Of a DNA stretch of 15,627 nucleotides, positions 13,967 to 15,627 are shown in pieces. Source of the stretch: Elusimicrobiota bacterium (GTDB taxonomy: Bacteria > Elusimicrobiota > Elusimicrobia > 2-02-FULL-39-32); the NCBI GenBank assembly GCA_023249835.1, contig JAHFBY010000003.1, positions 1 through 15,627 on the forward strand, given 5' to 3'. The position numbers and the translations under genes are program-made. Every line of letters starts with the position of its first letter. Positions within the stretch are counted from its first letter, which is position 1. Below the pieces are notes generated by a model that had not been told where the DNA came from, made no database searches, and was given only the letters and a program-made list of their open reading frames with translations.

Positions 13967-14755
13967 CTAGCCTCCAATATGAGTGCGGCGCGCGTGCATA
14001 CCCTGCTGTAGGTGGTTGTCGGCATTTTTTTTGTAGTGGACCATACCGCGAAGGTAAAATATTAATGCGTGCCAATGTATTAAGGTATAAATTTTTAATG
14101 TGAGCCAGGGGTATTTTATGCTCATCCAAAAGAGGTTGAACCCGGTAAGACTAATTTTGTTCCCGGTGAGCGATGCGAAAAGAAATTTCTTGCCCTCTTT
14201 TTTGTCGTCTACTATGATGTTAATTTTCTCATTCGGCAGTTCCAGTTGAAAGGAAAAGTCCGCGGCTAACCCGATGAACGGCGACACGTAAAAGAGTTTA
14301 GGTTGATCTTGCGCGAACAGTTTGTTGCGGACTAATGTTTCGGGTTTCAGTAAATAACGTTTCATCTCTTGGAAAGTGTTGGTTACTTCTACCAGCGCGC
14401 AAAGAGGCCGCTCTTTTTCGTCCCAGCAAAAATAAAAAGAAACCGGATTAAAAACATAGCCCAAAATTCTGGGAAGGGTCAAAAGAGTAACCCGCCCATT
14501 TTTAAAGGGCACGCCATTGGCGTTTAAATATTGGGCAATTTTTTCTTTGAGCGGCCCGTTACCATCGGGAAAATAGTCTTGATCATAAAAACTGTAGAGG
14601 TTGGCGCGGTTATAGCTAAGCAGGGCGAATTTTTTACTGAGATCGGGCAGTTCGTCTAAATCAAACGCAAACATGAAAACGCTATGAGTGAAATTATGCG
14701 GTGTGGGGGAAACGCGCCTGTGCGCGACTTCGCATTCGTAGAGGCTTGAGCGCAT
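13967..14755 (-). CDS. DUF1365 family protein
   Basis: This 262-residue protein matches DUF1365 along its length. The N-terminus SSLYECEVAHRRVSPTPHNFTHSVFMFAFDLDEL is followed by LLTLPRILGYVFNPVSFYFCWD (about 91-112), ALVEVTNTF and KLFYVSPFIGL; the C-terminal half ends with ALIFYLRGMVHYKK. No catalytic role is proven for the family. It nearly always lies between an amine-oxidase-like flavoprotein and a CFA-type synthase, and in Rhodobacter such a gene is in the singlet-oxygen (sigma-E/ChrR) regulon linked to modified fatty acids. Here it starts 5 bases after the flavoprotein stop and ends 9 bases before cfa, so the three are surely co-transcribed. Confidence 0.93.
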   Translation of the reverse strand: MRSSLYECEVAHRRVSPTPHNFTHSVFMFAFDLDELPDLSKKFALLSYNRANLYSFYDQDYFPDGNGPLKEKIAQYLNANGVPFKNGRVTLLTLPRILGYVFNPVSFYFCWDEKERPLCALVEVTNTFQEMKRYLLKPETLVRNKLFAQDQPKLFYVSPFIGLAADFSFQLELPNEKINIIVDDKKEGKKFLFASLTGNKISLTGFNLFWMSIKYPWLTLKIYTLIHWHALIFYLRGMVHYKKNADNHLQQGMHARRTHIGG

Positions 14756-14760
14756 AAAAA

Positions 14761-15627
14761 TTATCCTTCTTGCAAAATCTGGTCCGCCAGGGTAATTGCG
14801 GAACTTAAGGCGTCTTCATGAAATCCGTATTTAAAGTAGCTGCCGCAAAAGTAAACTTTTTCGCGTTTTCCTTCTAGATTTAAGTCATGTAACTGTTCTT
14901 GTGCCGTAATGGCGGCAATATTAAAGAGCGGGTGAGCGTAATCAATCCGGCGCAATATCCGATTAGATTGTACCAAATGCGCGCTATTTAAACTAACGAA
15001 ATAGTTGGTTTTTGTCGATACGTTTTGTAGGCTGTTCATCCAATAATGGGTGGAGCTTATTAACCCGCCATTAGCGCCGGCGTCCAAGCGCACGTTCCAG
15101 GAAGCCCACGCCCCAACGGTTCGCGGCATCACGCCAGGGTCTGTATGCACGAGCACCGGGTTAGGCTGATAGGTAAACGCAGTCAAAAGCGCTGTTTGTT
15201 TTTCACTTGGACTAGAGAGCATGGCATAGGACTCATCGGCGTGGCATGCTAAAATAACTCGGTCGTAGAGCGCAGTCTGGCCGGAAATTGTTTTTACTTC
15301 CATTTGGTTGCCAACTCGGGTTACCCGCGTTACTTTTTGTTTGAGGTTAATTTTATCCCGGAACGGCGCGGTAATTTTTGCGACATAATTTTTAGCTCCG
15401 CCATCTACAGTGAGCCAGGGACGCTGAGTGGAAAGGCCTAAGAAGCCATGCTCATAAAAAAAACGGATCAAGGTGAAGATTGGAAATTCCAGCATTAGAT
15501 CTGGGGGAGTGGACCAAACGGCTCCGCTCATGGGAATTAAGTAGTCGTAAAGAAAATTGCGGCTATATCCTTTACGGTTGGCAAACTCATTTAAAGTAAG
15601 GCGATTGATCGCAGGGTCTTTTAAAAC
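14761..15627 (-). CDS. amine-oxidase-like FAD/NAD(P)-binding protein (5' partial)
   Basis: The frame is open from the right edge, so the N-terminal dinucleotide fold with the FAD-binding GxGxxG lies outside the window; 288 residues remain. Visible landmarks are NFLYDYLIPMSGAVWSTPP, STQRPWLTVDGGAKNYVAKI, VILACHADESYAML and GAWASWNVRLD. STHYWMNSLQNVSTKTNYFVSLN, DYAHPLFNIAAITAQEQL and YFCGSYFKYGFHEDALSSA follow. These are typical of flavoproteins encoded with DUF1365 and cfa, related to amine oxidases and carotenoid desaturase-like enzymes. They probably act on unsaturated or methylated acyl chains; substrate and reaction are not established. The C-terminus is normal and ends 5 bases before DUF1365. 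Confidence 0.92.
   Translation of the reverse strand, partial: VLKDPAINRLTLNEFANRKGYSRNFLYDYLIPMSGAVWSTPPDLMLEFPIFTLIRFFYEHGFLGLSTQRPWLTVDGGAKNYVAKITAPFRDKINLKQKVTRVTRVGNQMEVKTISGQTALYDRVILACHADESYAMLSSPSEKQTALLTAFTYQPNPVLVHTDPGVMPRTVGAWASWNVRLDAGANGGLISSTHYWMNSLQNVSTKTNYFVSLNSAHLVQSNRILRRIDYAHPLFNIAAITAQEQLHDLNLEGKREKVYFCGSYFKYGFHEDALSSAITLADQILQEG

Overview
The window is dense with genes and has no rRNA, tRNA, CRISPR array or transposase that I can see. GC content looks middling, and no stretch over 300 bases lacks a gene. The closest taxonomic hint is the very large exported protein at the left edge. Its motif around a Gly-Gly-Tyr-His, followed by a stretch of the type 'I..ITLCPKIT', recalls giant hypothetical proteins of Candidatus Omnitrophota and neighbouring PVC-type lineages. 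This is a recollection-level assignment and only moderately sure.

Layout from left to right. (1) Positions 1-3721, minus strand: at least 1240 codons of a giant protein that runs off the left edge. It has a signal peptide, a two-helix membrane hairpin near residues 611-658 and, near its C-terminus, what looks like a divergent protein-kinase-like fold (K946, E980, D1058-x4-N1063, DFG at 1084-1086). It appears to start at a rare ATT codon. (2) Positions 3859-6539, accessory patch: a DUF1778/GNAT toxin-antitoxin module whose toxin has lost its N-terminal half; a small doubtful basic ORF; an AAA_14/DUF4143 ATPase with a near-consensus promoter, a perfect palindrome and an apparently leaderless start; and an intact RHH antitoxin/RelE-type toxin pair with its own promoter. 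(3) Positions 6619-7997, plus strand: a membrane-anchored PHP-domain protein coupled to a 35-residue zinc-ribbon microprotein. (4) Positions 8008-9607, minus strand: a zeta-crystallin-type quinone oxidoreductase, CobU and a 42-residue membrane microprotein, all coupled by overlapping stop/start codons. (5) Positions 9652-10256, plus strand: a small membrane protein coupled to a UPF0158 protein. (6) Positions 10253-15627, minus strand: a lipid-modification operon running in from the right edge.

The lipid operon reads amine-oxidase-like flavoprotein (partial), DUF1365, cyclopropane-fatty-acid synthase, DUF2062, DUF1295, then a second CFA-like methyltransferase. The first three are a well-known conserved trio for methyl or cyclopropane modification of unsaturated acyl chains. 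The last three are additions of interest. The terminal methyltransferase is split by a single in-frame TAA that separates a recognisable N-terminal piece from the intact catalytic domain.

The main points worth following up are the kinase-like domain of the giant protein and its ATT start, the decayed toxin behind an intact antitoxin with promoter and operator, the palindrome-controlled leaderless ATPase, and the interrupted methyltransferase.
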